Notes: generated from the letters alone by a model not told the origin. Positions 26,094-35,685 are shown, numbered from the stretch's first letter. The stretch is DNA of 64,000 nucleotides from Bryobacterales bacterium (GCA_022824585.1 JAJDZN010000255.1:1-64000), one strand, 5' to 3'. Translations and numbers: made by a program.

Positions 26094-28010
26094 TTGCTTT
26101 ATTCAATTAAGAGACTCGTCGCCTCCGCGGCCTTGGCGCTTGTCCTAGCTCCTCCAGCGGCCGCTCAGGTTGACCTGGCAGAGCTGACCTTCGCAGAGGT
26201 CTTCCGCGGTATTTCAGGCGCAACCTCGATCACGCATGCCGGTGACGGCAGCGGCAGACTCTTCGTCAGCGAGCAGGTCGGTCGGGTGCTGGTCCACGAT
26301 GGCGAGAGCTTGCTGAGCGCCCCGTTCTTGGATATTCGGGACCGTGTCCGCGCCGGCGGCGAGCGCGGGCTTCTCAGCCTGGCGTTCCATCCAACGTACG
26401 CCGCCAATGGCTACTTCTTCGTCAATTACACCGATCTAGGCGGGGGCACGGTTGTCTCGCGCTTCCAGGTCAGTTCCGATTCGAATCTGGCCGATCCCGA
26501 ATCGGAAACGATTCTCCTTCAAGCTGCGCAGCCCCGACGGAACCACAACGGCGGCCAAATCCAGTTCGGACCTGATGGCTACCTATACATCGGCATGGGC
26601 GATGGCGGAGGGGCAGGAGACCCGCCCAACCTAGCTCAGGACCTCAGCAGTGTGATGGGAAAGATGCTGCGGGTTGACATCGACCAAGGACCCACTGCGC
26701 AGGCACCTGAGTCGAACCCGTTCGTGAACACGCCAAACGCTCGTCCGGAGATATGGGCGTATGGATTGCGCAATCCGTGGCGGTTCAGCTTTGACCGTCT
26801 CACCGGCGACATGTTCATCGGAGACGTGGGCCAGAACGCTGTCGAAGAGATCTCGTTCCAGCCGGCTGGCAGCCCCGGTGGCGAAAACTACGGCTGGCGG
26901 CTGATGGAGGGCTCGCGTTGCTACAACCCGCCCACCAACTGCAATGCCGCCGGATCGCTTGTCCTGCCGATTCTGGAATACGCTAACTCTGGCGGCAATT
27001 GCGGGGGCTCGGTCACCGGTGGCTATCGCTACCGCGGAACAAGACACCCCCAACTGTCGGGCACGTATTTTTTCGCTGACTATTGCACGGGGGAGTTATT
27101 CGCGGCGTATCAGGAAGACGGCGCCTGGGAGCAGCTTGGACCTCGAGAGACTGGAATCACGATCAGGACATTTGGCGAGGACGAGGCCGGCGAGGTCTAC
27201 TTTGCCGACTCAGGCGTCATCTATCGCATTGACGCGCCACGGCCGTTGCCGCACGTTTCCGAAGGCGGAGTCGTGAACTCAGCGACGCTTGAAGTCGGTT
27301 CGGGACTGGCCCCCGGCAGCCTGGCGACGGCATTCGGAGTGGGTCTTGCGACCGCCACGGAGGCGGCTGAGGGCCGACCTCTGCCTCACGAACTCGGCGG
27401 CGGGTCGATGACATTCAACGATGTGACAGCGGCACCGCAGCTCTTCGCCGCGCCCGGACAACGGAATTTCCAAATACCTTGGGAGCTGGCCGGGCTCGCT
27501 GAAGCGACGCTCACGGTCACGGTCGAAGACATGACCAGCCCCGCCGTTACGGTGCCGCTCGCTCGCGTCAGCCCGGGCGTTTTCACGCTGAACAGCCTTG
27601 GCCAGGCTGCGGCGCTGATCGCTTCGAGCGGAGGGCTGGTAGCTGGACCCGCGGGAGTGATCCCGTGGGCTCGGCCAGCCCGCTCCGGCGAGACTCTACT
27701 GATCTTCGCAACGGGTCTGGGGCCGGTGACGAATCCGCCCGGCACCGGGGCGGCAGCCTCGGCGGACCCCATCTCCGCCACAGTCGAGCCAGTCAGTGTC
27801 CTGGTCGGCGGCGAGCCGATGACAGTGGCGTTCTCCGGCCTCGTGCCATCGTTCTCTGGCCTATATCAGGTCAACGTGGAGTTGTCGGAGCAAGCCCCGT
27901 CCGGGAGTGCTGTCCCCCTAGTCATCCAAGTCGCCGGAGTCGATTCGAACACAACGCTTATCGCCGTCGAAGAGCCGCCGGCCAGCCCGACCGCAGAAGC
28001 CGAGCCCTGA
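26094..28010 (+). CDS. secreted PQQ-type glucose/sorbosone dehydrogenase with TIGR03437 C-terminal domain
   Basis: The 638-aa protein starts at TTG 26094 with a signal peptide (KRLVASAALALVLAPPAAA, cleaved near AQ). Residues about 30-385 are a six-bladed soluble-glucose-dehydrogenase propeller: GERGLLSLAFHPTYAANGYF, RRNHNGGQIQFGPDGYLYIG with the catalytic-type His, and AYGLRNPWRFSFD. Residues about 395-630 form the TIGR03437 region (VVNSATLEVGSGLAPGSLA ... FAAPGQRNFQIPWEL ... IFATGLGP), a C-terminal module of Acidobacteriota secreted proteins. It probably oxidises aldose sugars in the periplasm or outside; the cofactor is inferred from the family. It stands alone and converges on the methyltransferase gene. 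Confidence 0.92.
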   Translation: MLYSIKRLVASAALALVLAPPAAAQVDLAELTFAEVFRGISGATSITHAGDGSGRLFVSEQVGRVLVHDGESLLSAPFLDIRDRVRAGGERGLLSLAFHPTYAANGYFFVNYTDLGGGTVVSRFQVSSDSNLADPESETILLQAAQPRRNHNGGQIQFGPDGYLYIGMGDGGGAGDPPNLAQDLSSVMGKMLRVDIDQGPTAQAPESNPFVNTPNARPEIWAYGLRNPWRFSFDRLTGDMFIGDVGQNAVEEISFQPAGSPGGENYGWRLMEGSRCYNPPTNCNAAGSLVLPILEYANSGGNCGGSVTGGYRYRGTRHPQLSGTYFFADYCTGELFAAYQEDGAWEQLGPRETGITIRTFGEDEAGEVYFADSGVIYRIDAPRPLPHVSEGGVVNSATLEVGSGLAPGSLATAFGVGLATATEAAEGRPLPHELGGGSMTFNDVTAAPQLFAAPGQRNFQIPWELAGLAEATLTVTVEDMTSPAVTVPLARVSPGVFTLNSLGQAAALIASSGGLVAGPAGVIPWARPARSGETLLIFATGLGPVTNPPGTGAAASADPISATVEPVSVLVGGEPMTVAFSGLVPSFSGLYQVNVELSEQAPSGSAVPLVIQVAGVDSNTTLIAVEEPPASPTAEAEP

Positions 28011-28012
28011 AC

Positions 28013-28027
28013 GAACGCACTTCGTTC
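28013..28027 (+). terminator. short hairpin after the sugar dehydrogenase gene
   Basis: GAACG and CGTTC pair around a 5-nt loop 2 bp after the stop codon. There is no T-run after it and the stem is only 5 bp, so this is at best a weak or Rho-assisted terminator. Confidence 0.25.
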
Positions 28028-28219
28028 TCGCCGCATCGATGGCTCTGCAGTTCGCGACTGAAGCGGCCAACAGGCCTTGCGCGATGCGCTTGCGACGCAC
28101 TTGTCTCGGTTGATCCAGCACCCGAGAAGGAACGCACAGCCTGAGTCGTAACTGCGGATGGCCGCAACTGCCGCTACCACTGCGACAGCCTACGGAAATC
28201 GATCTAGCTTGTCGGCCAT

Positions 28220-28897
28220 TCACGCGCGCTTTCGACCGACGACCACGGCCATCGGCCCCTGCTTCCAGACGCATTCGGCGACGAAACCCGCCGCCTCGAC
28301 AGCTTCCAGTTCATCCTCCAATGGGAAGTAGGTGTCCTCGTCCGCCCACTGCTCAAGATGTTCGTAGCCCTCGCTCTCTCCGATTCCGCAGCTCGCCATG
28401 TGCCCTACCCACTGCCGCAGCACCTCCTCTCGTGCTGAAGGTTCCGCTGGCACGGCCGCATCGGCGTTGACGAACGTGCCACCCGGTCTAAGCGCTTCAT
28501 GAATCCTGCGATACAGGCTTCGCTTGGCGTCCAGCGTTCGTATGTGATGGAGGGACAGTGAAGCTGACGCCCCATCGCACGAAGGCAGCGGCCCGAGGAA
28601 AGAAGTCCCGGAGAAACGCGCTCGCGCCGAGAAGCTGGCCAGTCGTGCACGCGCTTGAGCCAGCATCTCGGGGTCGATGTCGATGAGTTCTACGGAGACG
28701 CCATCATCAGCCGAAAGGACGGCCTCGGCCAAGGCTCCCGTTCCGGCCCCGAGGTCAAGCACTAGCGCGGGTGCATTTGCGACCAGTTCGCGCGAGGCTG
28801 CCTCGAGCATCGCTTCGTATCCCGGGATGAAGCGACGAATCGTCTCGTCGTATGACCGGATCTCGATCCCGAGGTGACTGCGAACGGAATGACCCAC
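28220..28897 (-). CDS. class I SAM-dependent methyltransferase
   Basis: The 225-aa protein has the Rossmann methyltransferase motifs: motif I LDLGAGTGALAEAV, motif II VELIDIDPEML, motif IV-like SASLSLHHIRTL and post-motif RIHEALRPGGTFVNAD. It is cytosolic and of the small-molecule type, with no hint of substrate. The start at GTG 28897 is the longest option; a later start is possible because nothing before EIRSYDETIRRF is conserved that I recognise. It is isolated, convergent with the sugar dehydrogenase. Confidence 0.87.
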   Translation of the reverse strand: MGHSVRSHLGIEIRSYDETIRRFIPGYEAMLEAASRELVANAPALVLDLGAGTGALAEAVLSADDGVSVELIDIDPEMLAQARARLASFSARARFSGTSFLGPLPSCDGASASLSLHHIRTLDAKRSLYRRIHEALRPGGTFVNADAAVPAEPSAREEVLRQWVGHMASCGIGESEGYEHLEQWADEDTYFPLEDELEAVEAAGFVAECVWKQGPMAVVVGRKRA

Positions 28898-29271
28898 TGA
28901 ACCTAACCCATTGGCCCGGTGATGACGAGGACAGCTGCGCCTAGCTCGAGTTTCCCGAGGTTGGATGGCCGGGCTGTTCTCTTCTGCCTGGCCGCGCCAT
29001 CACCAGCGTAAGCTCAGACGCCCACTAGACCAGCTTACGCTGGAGGGATACTACGTGGCGATCGGCGGTCGCCGCCGTTCTCCACATTGGACACCGCTTG
29101 GGCAGTGTAAATCGAATCGCCTGTCGCCGAGCGTACAGGACTCCCTTTGACAAGTCGACGCCCCCGAACTTGGCCGTTCGGCCGTGGTGGCCGGAAATTA
29201 AGGCTCCCCGTCGCGCCCGTTCGTGCAACAGGCGCTTGGTCCGGCCTGACCGGCCCCTTGGATGGGATGCT
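28898..29271. other. 374-bp stretch without a gene
   Basis: Short open frames on both strands lack ribosome sites and family features. I see no RNA gene, repeat or terminator here; it should hold the methyltransferase promoter. Confidence 0.5.
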
Positions 29272-29781
29272 CTAGCGGCCTTCGCTGGAAGGCGGCACCA
29301 GCCCGTTGAACCGCATGTGCACCGCCATCTGCGCGTACTCGTGCTCGATGTGGATGGTGTTTCGATACAGCAACCCAATGCGGGGACTCTGACCACGTCT
29401 GCCGGCAATCATGTCCGTCGCATTGCTGTCAGTCAGCCCACCGTAGGCCGACTCACATTCCGCCATTGCGGCATCGATCGCGGCGACAAGATCGGCCTTG
29501 GACGAACTTCCGTTCACGCCCGCCCGCTTCCGCTCTCCGCCGATTCCGGAGCACGACCCCATCGCGGCATTGGCCGTGTGCGCCACCAAGTCGCCAAAAC
29601 TCTGGCTCTCAGGAGCCGGCTTGAAGCTGTAGTGCTCCTCGGGCATCTTGTTCGCTGCGGCGACAATCAGGTTCTTCGTCCGGTTCCAGGCCCGCTTGGC
29701 CTCTTGACTCAGCGGGTTCTCCTGAGCCATCAACGGGCTTGTGATTGCAACTGCCACCACCATCGTCCCTAGAATCTTCAT
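29272..29781 (-). CDS. secreted DinB-like putative metalloenzyme
   Basis: The 169-aa protein begins MKILGTMVVAVAITSPLMAQ, a signal peptide with cleavage near A-Q. The rest is a four-helix DinB/YfiT-type bundle: NRTKNLIVAAANKMPEEHYSF, then FGDLVAHTANA with one metal-binding His, and IHIEHEYAQMAVHMR with the spaced His pair. DinB-fold proteins bind a divalent metal and often act as thiol transferases, but exported forms are uncharacterised. ATG 29781 is preceded by a strong GGAGG (29794-29790), which decides the start over an upstream in-frame codon. It is a single-gene unit. Confidence 0.83.
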   Translation of the reverse strand: MKILGTMVVAVAITSPLMAQENPLSQEAKRAWNRTKNLIVAAANKMPEEHYSFKPAPESQSFGDLVAHTANAAMGSCSGIGGERKRAGVNGSSSKADLVAAIDAAMAECESAYGGLTDSNATDMIAGRRGQSPRIGLLYRNTIHIEHEYAQMAVHMRFNGLVPPSSEGR

Positions 29782-30160
29782 CGTTTGTTCCTCCAAGCTC
29801 CCGATCGGGGAGCACTGGCCTGGGCGACCGGGTCGATCCAAGCCTCAACCGGTCCCTAGTCTAGTATGGTCGGGACCCGCTTTCCAAGCTGCCATTGAGA
29901 TCGGGGCGCAATGCCCGCAAGCGGAAGCGACCGGCTGGCCTTGGGCGCGACCGGGTGGTGGCGCGCCCTTCGGATAGCAGCGCCGAACCCAGCATCGGGA
30001 CGGCGAGCGGGAGGTCGAGCAGCCCCAAACAGCCCGGTCATGTCACGCGGGCGATCAGCGACGAAGTCGATCGTCCGAATGCACTCGTGGTTTCGCTCGA
30101 CAGCAAGCACCTATGCGTTGCCGACAATGCCAACCACGCCGTCGGGTCGCCGCCGGCCGG
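29782..30160. other. 379-bp stretch without a gene
   Basis: Apart from the dinB ribosome site at its left end I see nothing supported. Open frames here are short and have no family features. Confidence 0.5.
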
Positions 30161-31663
30161 TCAACGAAGGCTCGCCAGCAAGGCCGAAGCCGCCTCGATC
30201 ACTTGGTCTGCCGCGCCCGGGTTGTACGGTGACCTCTCGACTTCGTAGCCCCCGTGCTGGTACTCGTCGGCGGTTGGCACGTAATCGCCTCCCACGCCGT
30301 CCGAATAGCCGCAAAACATCGTGTACTCGAACGGCGATGCCCGCTTGACCGCCACTCCGATCTCGGCGAACGGCTCTCCGGGCATCGCGACGAGCGCGAG
30401 TTCTCCGACCCGAAGGGCCTGCACCTCGATCTGCAGCGGGGAAGGATCGACAGGCCGTGTCCACTGTGCCAGCAGGTCGGCAAAGCGGCGGATCCGAGCG
30501 CCGGCCTGGTGTCTCTCCAGAGCGGTTGCACTTTCGGGCAGTTGCCCGAGCTGTTGCTTCGCCCGTTCTAGCCTCGACCGCATACTGGCGACTTCGTCCT
30601 CGGAGTAGGCCCGCCGCGGCACGTCGACGATTCGCGAGGAGAAACGCAAGGTGGTGTCCCGCGGGCCTCGGACCCGCCAGTGCTGCTTGGCCTGGAAGGC
30701 GGTGGACTCGACGAATCCCTCGAACGTCGGAACCCTGTGCACCGTTTCGATTTGCGTCGCGACCGCCGCAACCTGATGGCCCAGGGTGCGACCGAGGCGG
30801 TGAGCAACCACGAGATCCCCGGAGAATCCCTCGATCGGCCCCTGGTTGCCGGCCGCTCCCTGGAAGAAGAGGGCGAAGGCCCCCGGGAACGCCTGCTCGA
30901 CCGTGGCGCGTGTCATCCCGATCCAGTCCGGAGAGATGAATCGGTTTTCGTATGCGAGCACCGTGCCGTGGCACTGGAAGTTGGCCAGGACAGCCATCGC
31001 TTGTCCGCGAGCATCATCGATCCGGAACACTACCAGTTCACGGTCCACGAAGCCGGCTGGGTTGCGGCCCACTGCGGGCGGGCTATCACCGTCAGCGCGA
31101 ACGCGTCGGTTGATGTTGATCGTTCCTTCCCCACGCCCGCCATGCATGTGTGCAGGCTCGAGACGGCCATTCGCCTCGGCGATCAATCCCGCTACCTTGT
31201 CAATCACAGACAAACGGTACCTTTCGGCCATGTCAACCAGCGGAGTCAGATCAAGGCCCGGCGGGCCCTTGGCGGGACTCACCGCCACGCCCGCGTGCGT
31301 GTGGGTTGCACCGATGCGGATGTGAGCCTCGGGAATTCCGGTCCGTTTCGCGGCTGCCGCGATCGCGGGTTCCAGGCCAGCACTCGAGATGCGGTCGACG
31401 TCGACCATCGCGAATTTCTGGTTGCCATCTGACAGGACCAGCGCAGTGGCCTTCATGCCGGCCGGGTCAATGCCAGCGGCCCGCACATGCGTTTGGGAGC
31501 CCCAGTTCATTTGCGCAATGCCGACCGGCGGGGTAATGTCCCCCCGGGCCACTCCCGCCAGCAAGCCCGACGGCGCCGAATCTCGCGGGCCCTGTTCGAC
31601 GACGTCCCCGAGCAGCGTCGCGGCTAGCGCCACCCCAACCATGACCCGAAGCGTTGCTGCCAT
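30161..31663 (-). CDS. neutral/alkaline ceramidase N-terminal domain protein, exported
   Basis: The 500-aa product resembles the N-terminal domain of neutral/alkaline ceramidases: GVARGDITPPVG at the start, VDVDRISSAGLEP, IRIGATHTHAG with metal-binding His residues, and the FFQGAAGNQGP motif. It lacks the C-terminal immunoglobulin-like domain of true ceramidases, as many environmental-bacterial relatives do, so its real substrate is uncertain. A hydrophobic N-terminus (LRVMVGVALAATLLG) suggests export. ATG 31663 is chosen because GGAGG lies 5 nt before it, although the frame is open for 13 more codons. It ends a five-gene minus-strand cluster. Confidence 0.85.
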   Translation of the reverse strand: MAATLRVMVGVALAATLLGDVVEQGPRDSAPSGLLAGVARGDITPPVGIAQMNWGSQTHVRAAGIDPAGMKATALVLSDGNQKFAMVDVDRISSAGLEPAIAAAAKRTGIPEAHIRIGATHTHAGVAVSPAKGPPGLDLTPLVDMAERYRLSVIDKVAGLIAEANGRLEPAHMHGGRGEGTININRRVRADGDSPPAVGRNPAGFVDRELVVFRIDDARGQAMAVLANFQCHGTVLAYENRFISPDWIGMTRATVEQAFPGAFALFFQGAAGNQGPIEGFSGDLVVAHRLGRTLGHQVAAVATQIETVHRVPTFEGFVESTAFQAKQHWRVRGPRDTTLRFSSRIVDVPRRAYSEDEVASMRSRLERAKQQLGQLPESATALERHQAGARIRRFADLLAQWTRPVDPSPLQIEVQALRVGELALVAMPGEPFAEIGVAVKRASPFEYTMFCGYSDGVGGDYVPTADEYQHGGYEVERSPYNPGAADQVIEAASALLASLR

Positions 31664-31750
31664 CAAATCCTCCATGCGCCCTGACTTGTCGACGCGTGAC
31701 ATTGCGCGATCAGCGAGTCTCCGGGTGGGGCATCCGGAAGGGGACCGCGA

Positions 31751-32848
31751 CTATGACTCGGCAGCATGTTGGAGAGCTCTGAGATAGCCGATGGCGAAGG
31801 CCCAGCCCATCTGGGATCCCACAGTATCATCGCTAAATTCCGGGGTGTGGTCCGGAATCACCAGATACCGGTACCCGACTTCCTTAAACGCCTTCATGCA
31901 GGCGAGCATATCGCAATCGCCGGCATCGTGAGGCACTTCGAGGTACTTGTAATATGGCACCTCTACGCGGACATTGCGGAAGTGGACGTGATTGATACGG
32001 TCGCGCGATCCGAAGTAACGAATCGCCTCGGCTGCGTCCTCGCCCATTTCGGTAGTGACACCAGTGTCCAAGGTGATCCCGTTCGAGGGGCTGTCGACTA
32101 GCTGGATGAGCTCCCTCTGGTCCGCCAGCGAGCGCATCGGCTGCGCCACGCCTCGAAACACCGGAATCGGCGGATCGTTTGGGTGCATAGCGAGCCGGAC
32201 GCCGGCGTCTTCGGCAACCGGGATGACCGCTCTCAAGAACCCGTCCAAGCGTTCCCAAAGCTGCTCTCTGGAGTGGGTCCCGACGTTGTCCAAGGGGGGC
32301 AGGTCGCGGGTCCGAGCCTCGTCATAGTCGCGGAGCCCGATCCCTCCCGGCCCGGTCGTCCGCCCGTAGCCCTCCGAGCCCCTCAGGGCGATGAAGTTGT
32401 ACTCAATTACGGGGATCCCAAGCTCTCCCGCGATCCGGATGTTTGTCTTGACAGCTTCAATCTCAGCCGAAGCGTCGGGCCGTCCTTGCACCACGCGATG
32501 CACTCTGCCCAGATGGAGCATCATCGGCACGAGGCCCTTGTTCTCGATGCGGGACTTGATCCGCTTGAGCTCCTCTGGGTCCCACGGCCTCATCGGTGCA
32601 TCGGTGCGAGGGCCGGTGTCGGTTGCGGGCACGAGGCCTCGCCGGCGCTGCGCCAGCGAGTAGGAAGTAGGCATCACGACATGGCGTATGCCCAGCATTT
32701 GGAAGAATTCGAGCGTCTCGTCCGACAGGTCTCGCAAGCCCTTGCCGATCTTGATCGGGGGGCCTTGGGCGGACGCGGATCGAGCAAGCGCCGCCGCCAT
32801 GGCCACAGCAGCGCCATCGCGAAGTAGTTCTCGGCGCCTGGCCGTCAT
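31751..32848 (-). CDS. mannonate-dehydratase-like TIM-barrel protein with Tat signal (paralog 1)
   Basis: The 365-aa protein starts with a twin-arginine-type signal (ARRRELLRDGAAVAMAAALARSASAQ). The body resembles UxuA-like TIM barrels: AMHPNDPPIP with the first His ligand, NGITLDTGVTTEMG, INHVHFRNVR with the second His, and VIPDHTPEF. UxuA converts D-mannonate to 2-keto-3-deoxygluconate. Where UxuA and the upstream paralog have Cys (FCQG), this protein has Asp (LDTG). It overlaps paralog 2 by 4 nt (ATGA). Activity in the periplasm, or on another acid sugar, is inferred. Confidence 0.82.
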   Translation of the reverse strand: MTARRRELLRDGAAVAMAAALARSASAQGPPIKIGKGLRDLSDETLEFFQMLGIRHVVMPTSYSLAQRRRGLVPATDTGPRTDAPMRPWDPEELKRIKSRIENKGLVPMMLHLGRVHRVVQGRPDASAEIEAVKTNIRIAGELGIPVIEYNFIALRGSEGYGRTTGPGGIGLRDYDEARTRDLPPLDNVGTHSREQLWERLDGFLRAVIPVAEDAGVRLAMHPNDPPIPVFRGVAQPMRSLADQRELIQLVDSPSNGITLDTGVTTEMGEDAAEAIRYFGSRDRINHVHFRNVRVEVPYYKYLEVPHDAGDCDMLACMKAFKEVGYRYLVIPDHTPEFSDDTVGSQMGWAFAIGYLRALQHAAES

Positions 32849-33930
32849 GCGTTCACCGCCTGCACCAGCCCCCGGATGTACCCATGGGAGAACGAGCGGC
32901 CAATCTTGCGGCCCGGCAGGTCCCCGGGAATACCCGGACTGTGGTCCGAGACGATCGCCAGATCGTAGCCCACGTCCTTGTATGCCCGCATGGCGTCGAG
33001 CATGTCGACGTCGCCCTCGTCAATGAAGGTTTCCTCGTACCGGGGCACGCTACCGCGCACAGCCCGGAAGTGGACATGGTGAATTCGCCCCCGTCCGCCG
33101 ATTCGACGAATGGCGTCGATGACGTCCACGCCCATCTCGGTCACCGTCCCCTGACAGAACGTGAAACCGTTGGCGGGGCTCGGCACCGCATCCAAGAACG
33201 CCTCGATCTCCTCGGTCGACGTCAGGAGGCGGCTCACGCCTCGCATCGCCTTGACAGGGGGATCCTTCGGATGCAGCGACATCTTGACGCCGGCCGCTTC
33301 GGCAGCATCCATTACGCCATTGGTGAAGTAGATCATGCGATCCCAGAGATCTTCCCTGGAAATGCTGCCGAGTTCTTCAAAGGGCGGGGCTTCGCGGACG
33401 CGGTTGAAGTCGAACCCCTTGTAGGTGGCACCGCCACGGCCGGGTTTGTCGTAGTAGCCGACTTCATCTCCCCAGCGGAAGTCTGGGGACCAGCGCCATT
33501 CGAGGACGGTGACGCCGACGGCGCCGGCGGCTGCGATGCTCGTTCGAATGCGCTCGATGTCCCGGTCGCGCTCCGGCCTTCCCAACATCGAATTCATCAG
33601 CCAACCGATAGGCAGCATGAGGGAGTGCAGGTTCAGGCCAAAGCTAGCGCACCGTTCCTGGACGGCCGCTACATCCTGCTCGGACCAATGGCCCTTGCCG
33701 TCGCGATCGACCGAGTCCGTGCCTTGGAAGACGACCCACTTCAAGCCCAGCTGAGCCATCCAGCGCAGCGTTGCATCGTCCAGCGAGCCGATGTTCTCCG
33801 ACAGTCGTGGGGACCACTCGCCTCCCCCCTCCGCGTTACTCGGTGCTTGCTGGCAGGCTCCTGCCAGCAAGCTCGCGACGGGCGGGCCCAGCAGAACGCT
33901 GCGACGTGGCAAGCGACGATCCGGGGTCAT
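32845..33930 (-). CDS. mannonate-dehydratase-like TIM-barrel lipoprotein (paralog 2)
   Basis: The 361-aa protein begins with PRRSVLLGPPVASLLAGAC, a twin-arginine motif merging into a lipobox, so it is probably a Tat-exported lipoprotein. The barrel keeps the UxuA-type metal site: SLHPKDPPV (His), FCQGTVTEMG (Cys), HHVHFRAVRG (His) and VSDHSPGIPG (Asp). The ATG at 33930 with GGAGAG upstream is preferred; the frame is open further but without homologous sequence. It is the partner of the 31751-32848 gene, which overlaps its stop by 4 nt. UxuA is normally cytosolic, so two exported copies are unusual. Confidence 0.83.
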   Translation of the reverse strand: MTPDRRLPRRSVLLGPPVASLLAGACQQAPSNAEGGGEWSPRLSENIGSLDDATLRWMAQLGLKWVVFQGTDSVDRDGKGHWSEQDVAAVQERCASFGLNLHSLMLPIGWLMNSMLGRPERDRDIERIRTSIAAAGAVGVTVLEWRWSPDFRWGDEVGYYDKPGRGGATYKGFDFNRVREAPPFEELGSISREDLWDRMIYFTNGVMDAAEAAGVKMSLHPKDPPVKAMRGVSRLLTSTEEIEAFLDAVPSPANGFTFCQGTVTEMGVDVIDAIRRIGGRGRIHHVHFRAVRGSVPRYEETFIDEGDVDMLDAMRAYKDVGYDLAIVSDHSPGIPGDLPGRKIGRSFSHGYIRGLVQAVNA

Positions 33931-34083
33931 AGCCTGCTCTCCAACGGCGGTCGGATCGATTCCGGCGTTGCCGGGACGTTGATCACTGCCTGCAACGATA
34001 TCCATCGAGTCACTTCCGCCGCACAGGGGGACATTGCTTCGGCCGATGCCATCCCAGTCTCCGAGCCCCAACTATCATTGCAG

Positions 34084-35685
34084 CTATGGCGAATCGGCCT
34101 CGCGCACCGCTTGCCGCGCCTGCAAGAGTCTCGGTCGTCTCTCGAGGAGCTTCCGCCACGTCGCCGTCGCTTTTGAATCCTTGCCCAGATCGTGATACAC
34201 CCTCGCCAGCATCCGGTAGCTGGACTCCAGCGTCGGCTCCCGGCGGATAGCCTCTTGGAGCGCAGCTTCAGCTCGGTCCGCATCGCCCAGTGCCCACCAC
34301 GCCGCTGCTAGCGAATTGAATTGAAGCGCTCCGACGGGTCCTGCGGAGACAGCCTCTCGCAGCTTCTGCAGTGCTGAGCGCGGAGACCCGGTGAGCACCA
34401 TGGCCGTTCCCAAGGCGTCCAACGCGGCTGGGTCGTTCCCGATCGATCCAGCGACAGATCTCAACTGCCCAAGGCCTCGCCGTAGCATTTCTTGGGAACC
34501 GCGCTGCTGGCCGTAAAGAACGTTCGCAATTCCCAAGTTTCGGACCCGAACAGTACGAGGAGCCGGCCTCCAAGGGCGGAGCTCGTCGGGCGGATCGGGA
34601 TTGACCTCTGGCAACGGGTAGCGAGTGATCCGATGATCTGTGAATGCGCTGTGGCCGCTGTCGTGCGATTGGCGTCTCGGCATGTGGCAGGAAATGCAGT
34701 CTCCGCTACGCGTCGCATGATCCGGGGGCGACCCGTCTTCGTGGCACTGCAGGCACCGCGCGCTGAAGTAGGCCTTCGGCTCAGTGGGAACTTCGTGGGG
34801 ATTGTGGCACGTGCCGCACCAAAGCGCATCGCCGGACTCCACGGCGCAGCGACTCAGGTTCAACTGCTCGACATGGCTGACAACCTGGAACCGATCCTGC
34901 CATCCTTCGGTCCGTGGCACTCCCACGAACACCGTCCAGAAATCCTCCAGCAGCCCTCCCGGCTGGAACGAACCGAACGTACGGCCGGGATGCAGGATGC
35001 GGATGGTCCCTCCCAAGTGGCACTGCTCGCAGACGCTATCCCGCTCGCGCGGCGAGGCGGCGGCCGGATTGAATATCGTGGCCGCGCTGGGTTCGGCCAG
35101 ATGCGCTTCGGGGGAGCCGTGGCAGCGATCGCAGGAAATGGCCTCCGCTTTGAGCGCCGGGTCCCCGTAACGGTTCACCGTGTCGGGCGTGTGCGCGGGC
35201 CTGCCCGCATGGCACCACAAGCACTCGGACGTCGCCGGGCGGTTGAAGTCAGGGTTCGCCTCCCGCTCCATGCCCGGTGCCATGCCCCATTGATCGCGCT
35301 CCGTGTAGTACGCGATCGGGGACTGAAACAACGCATCGCCGACACGGACCAAGTATCCGAACGCCGCGTTTCCTGATCCGATCACATAGTCAATCGTGTA
35401 CTCCGCACTAAGCCCACCCCTTTCGATCTCCTGAACAAGGCTCCCAGCCGACGCGCTCGTGCGAAACGCTGTGCCGGAGAAGCCGTGTCCGTACGGGCCG
35501 ATCGGATGGCCGTCGGCCAGCTTGGAGATCGAGCGGCCCATGCCGCTGAGGCGGTACTGCTCAACCACCTCAGCGTGGCATCTTGCGCATTCTTGCCAGC
35601 TGGGTGCGGCGGACGCAGTCATCGCCGCAAGCGCCGCCGTGACCGCGGTCGCGGCTCTCGCTCCGGCCATGGCGCACTTTCGCAT
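34084..35685 (-). CDS. exported heptaheme cytochrome c with TPR region
   Basis: The 533-aa protein has an N-terminal signal (AGARAATAVTAALAAMTASA) and seven CxxCH heme sites: CARCH, CLWCH, CDRCH, CEQCH, CGTCH, CLQCH and CISCH, all in the first two thirds. The last third (from about residue 385) is a chain of tetratricopeptide repeats, for instance ALDALGTAMVLTGSPRSAL and [20 protein letters not shown]. The layout matches the cytochrome c554/NrfA-like multiheme-plus-TPR proteins of environmental bacteria. It likely moves electrons in the periplasm, with a partner docking to the TPRs. It lies 55 bp after the ADP-ribosylglycohydrolase gene. Confidence 0.9.
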   Translation of the reverse strand: MRKCAMAGARAATAVTAALAAMTASAAPSWQECARCHAEVVEQYRLSGMGRSISKLADGHPIGPYGHGFSGTAFRTSASAGSLVQEIERGGLSAEYTIDYVIGSGNAAFGYLVRVGDALFQSPIAYYTERDQWGMAPGMEREANPDFNRPATSECLWCHAGRPAHTPDTVNRYGDPALKAEAISCDRCHGSPEAHLAEPSAATIFNPAAASPRERDSVCEQCHLGGTIRILHPGRTFGSFQPGGLLEDFWTVFVGVPRTEGWQDRFQVVSHVEQLNLSRCAVESGDALWCGTCHNPHEVPTEPKAYFSARCLQCHEDGSPPDHATRSGDCISCHMPRRQSHDSGHSAFTDHRITRYPLPEVNPDPPDELRPWRPAPRTVRVRNLGIANVLYGQQRGSQEMLRRGLGQLRSVAGSIGNDPAALDALGTAMVLTGSPRSALQKLREAVSAGPVGALQFNSLAAAWWALGDADRAEAALQEAIRREPTLESSYRMLARVYHDLGKDSKATATWRKLLERRPRLLQARQAVREADSP

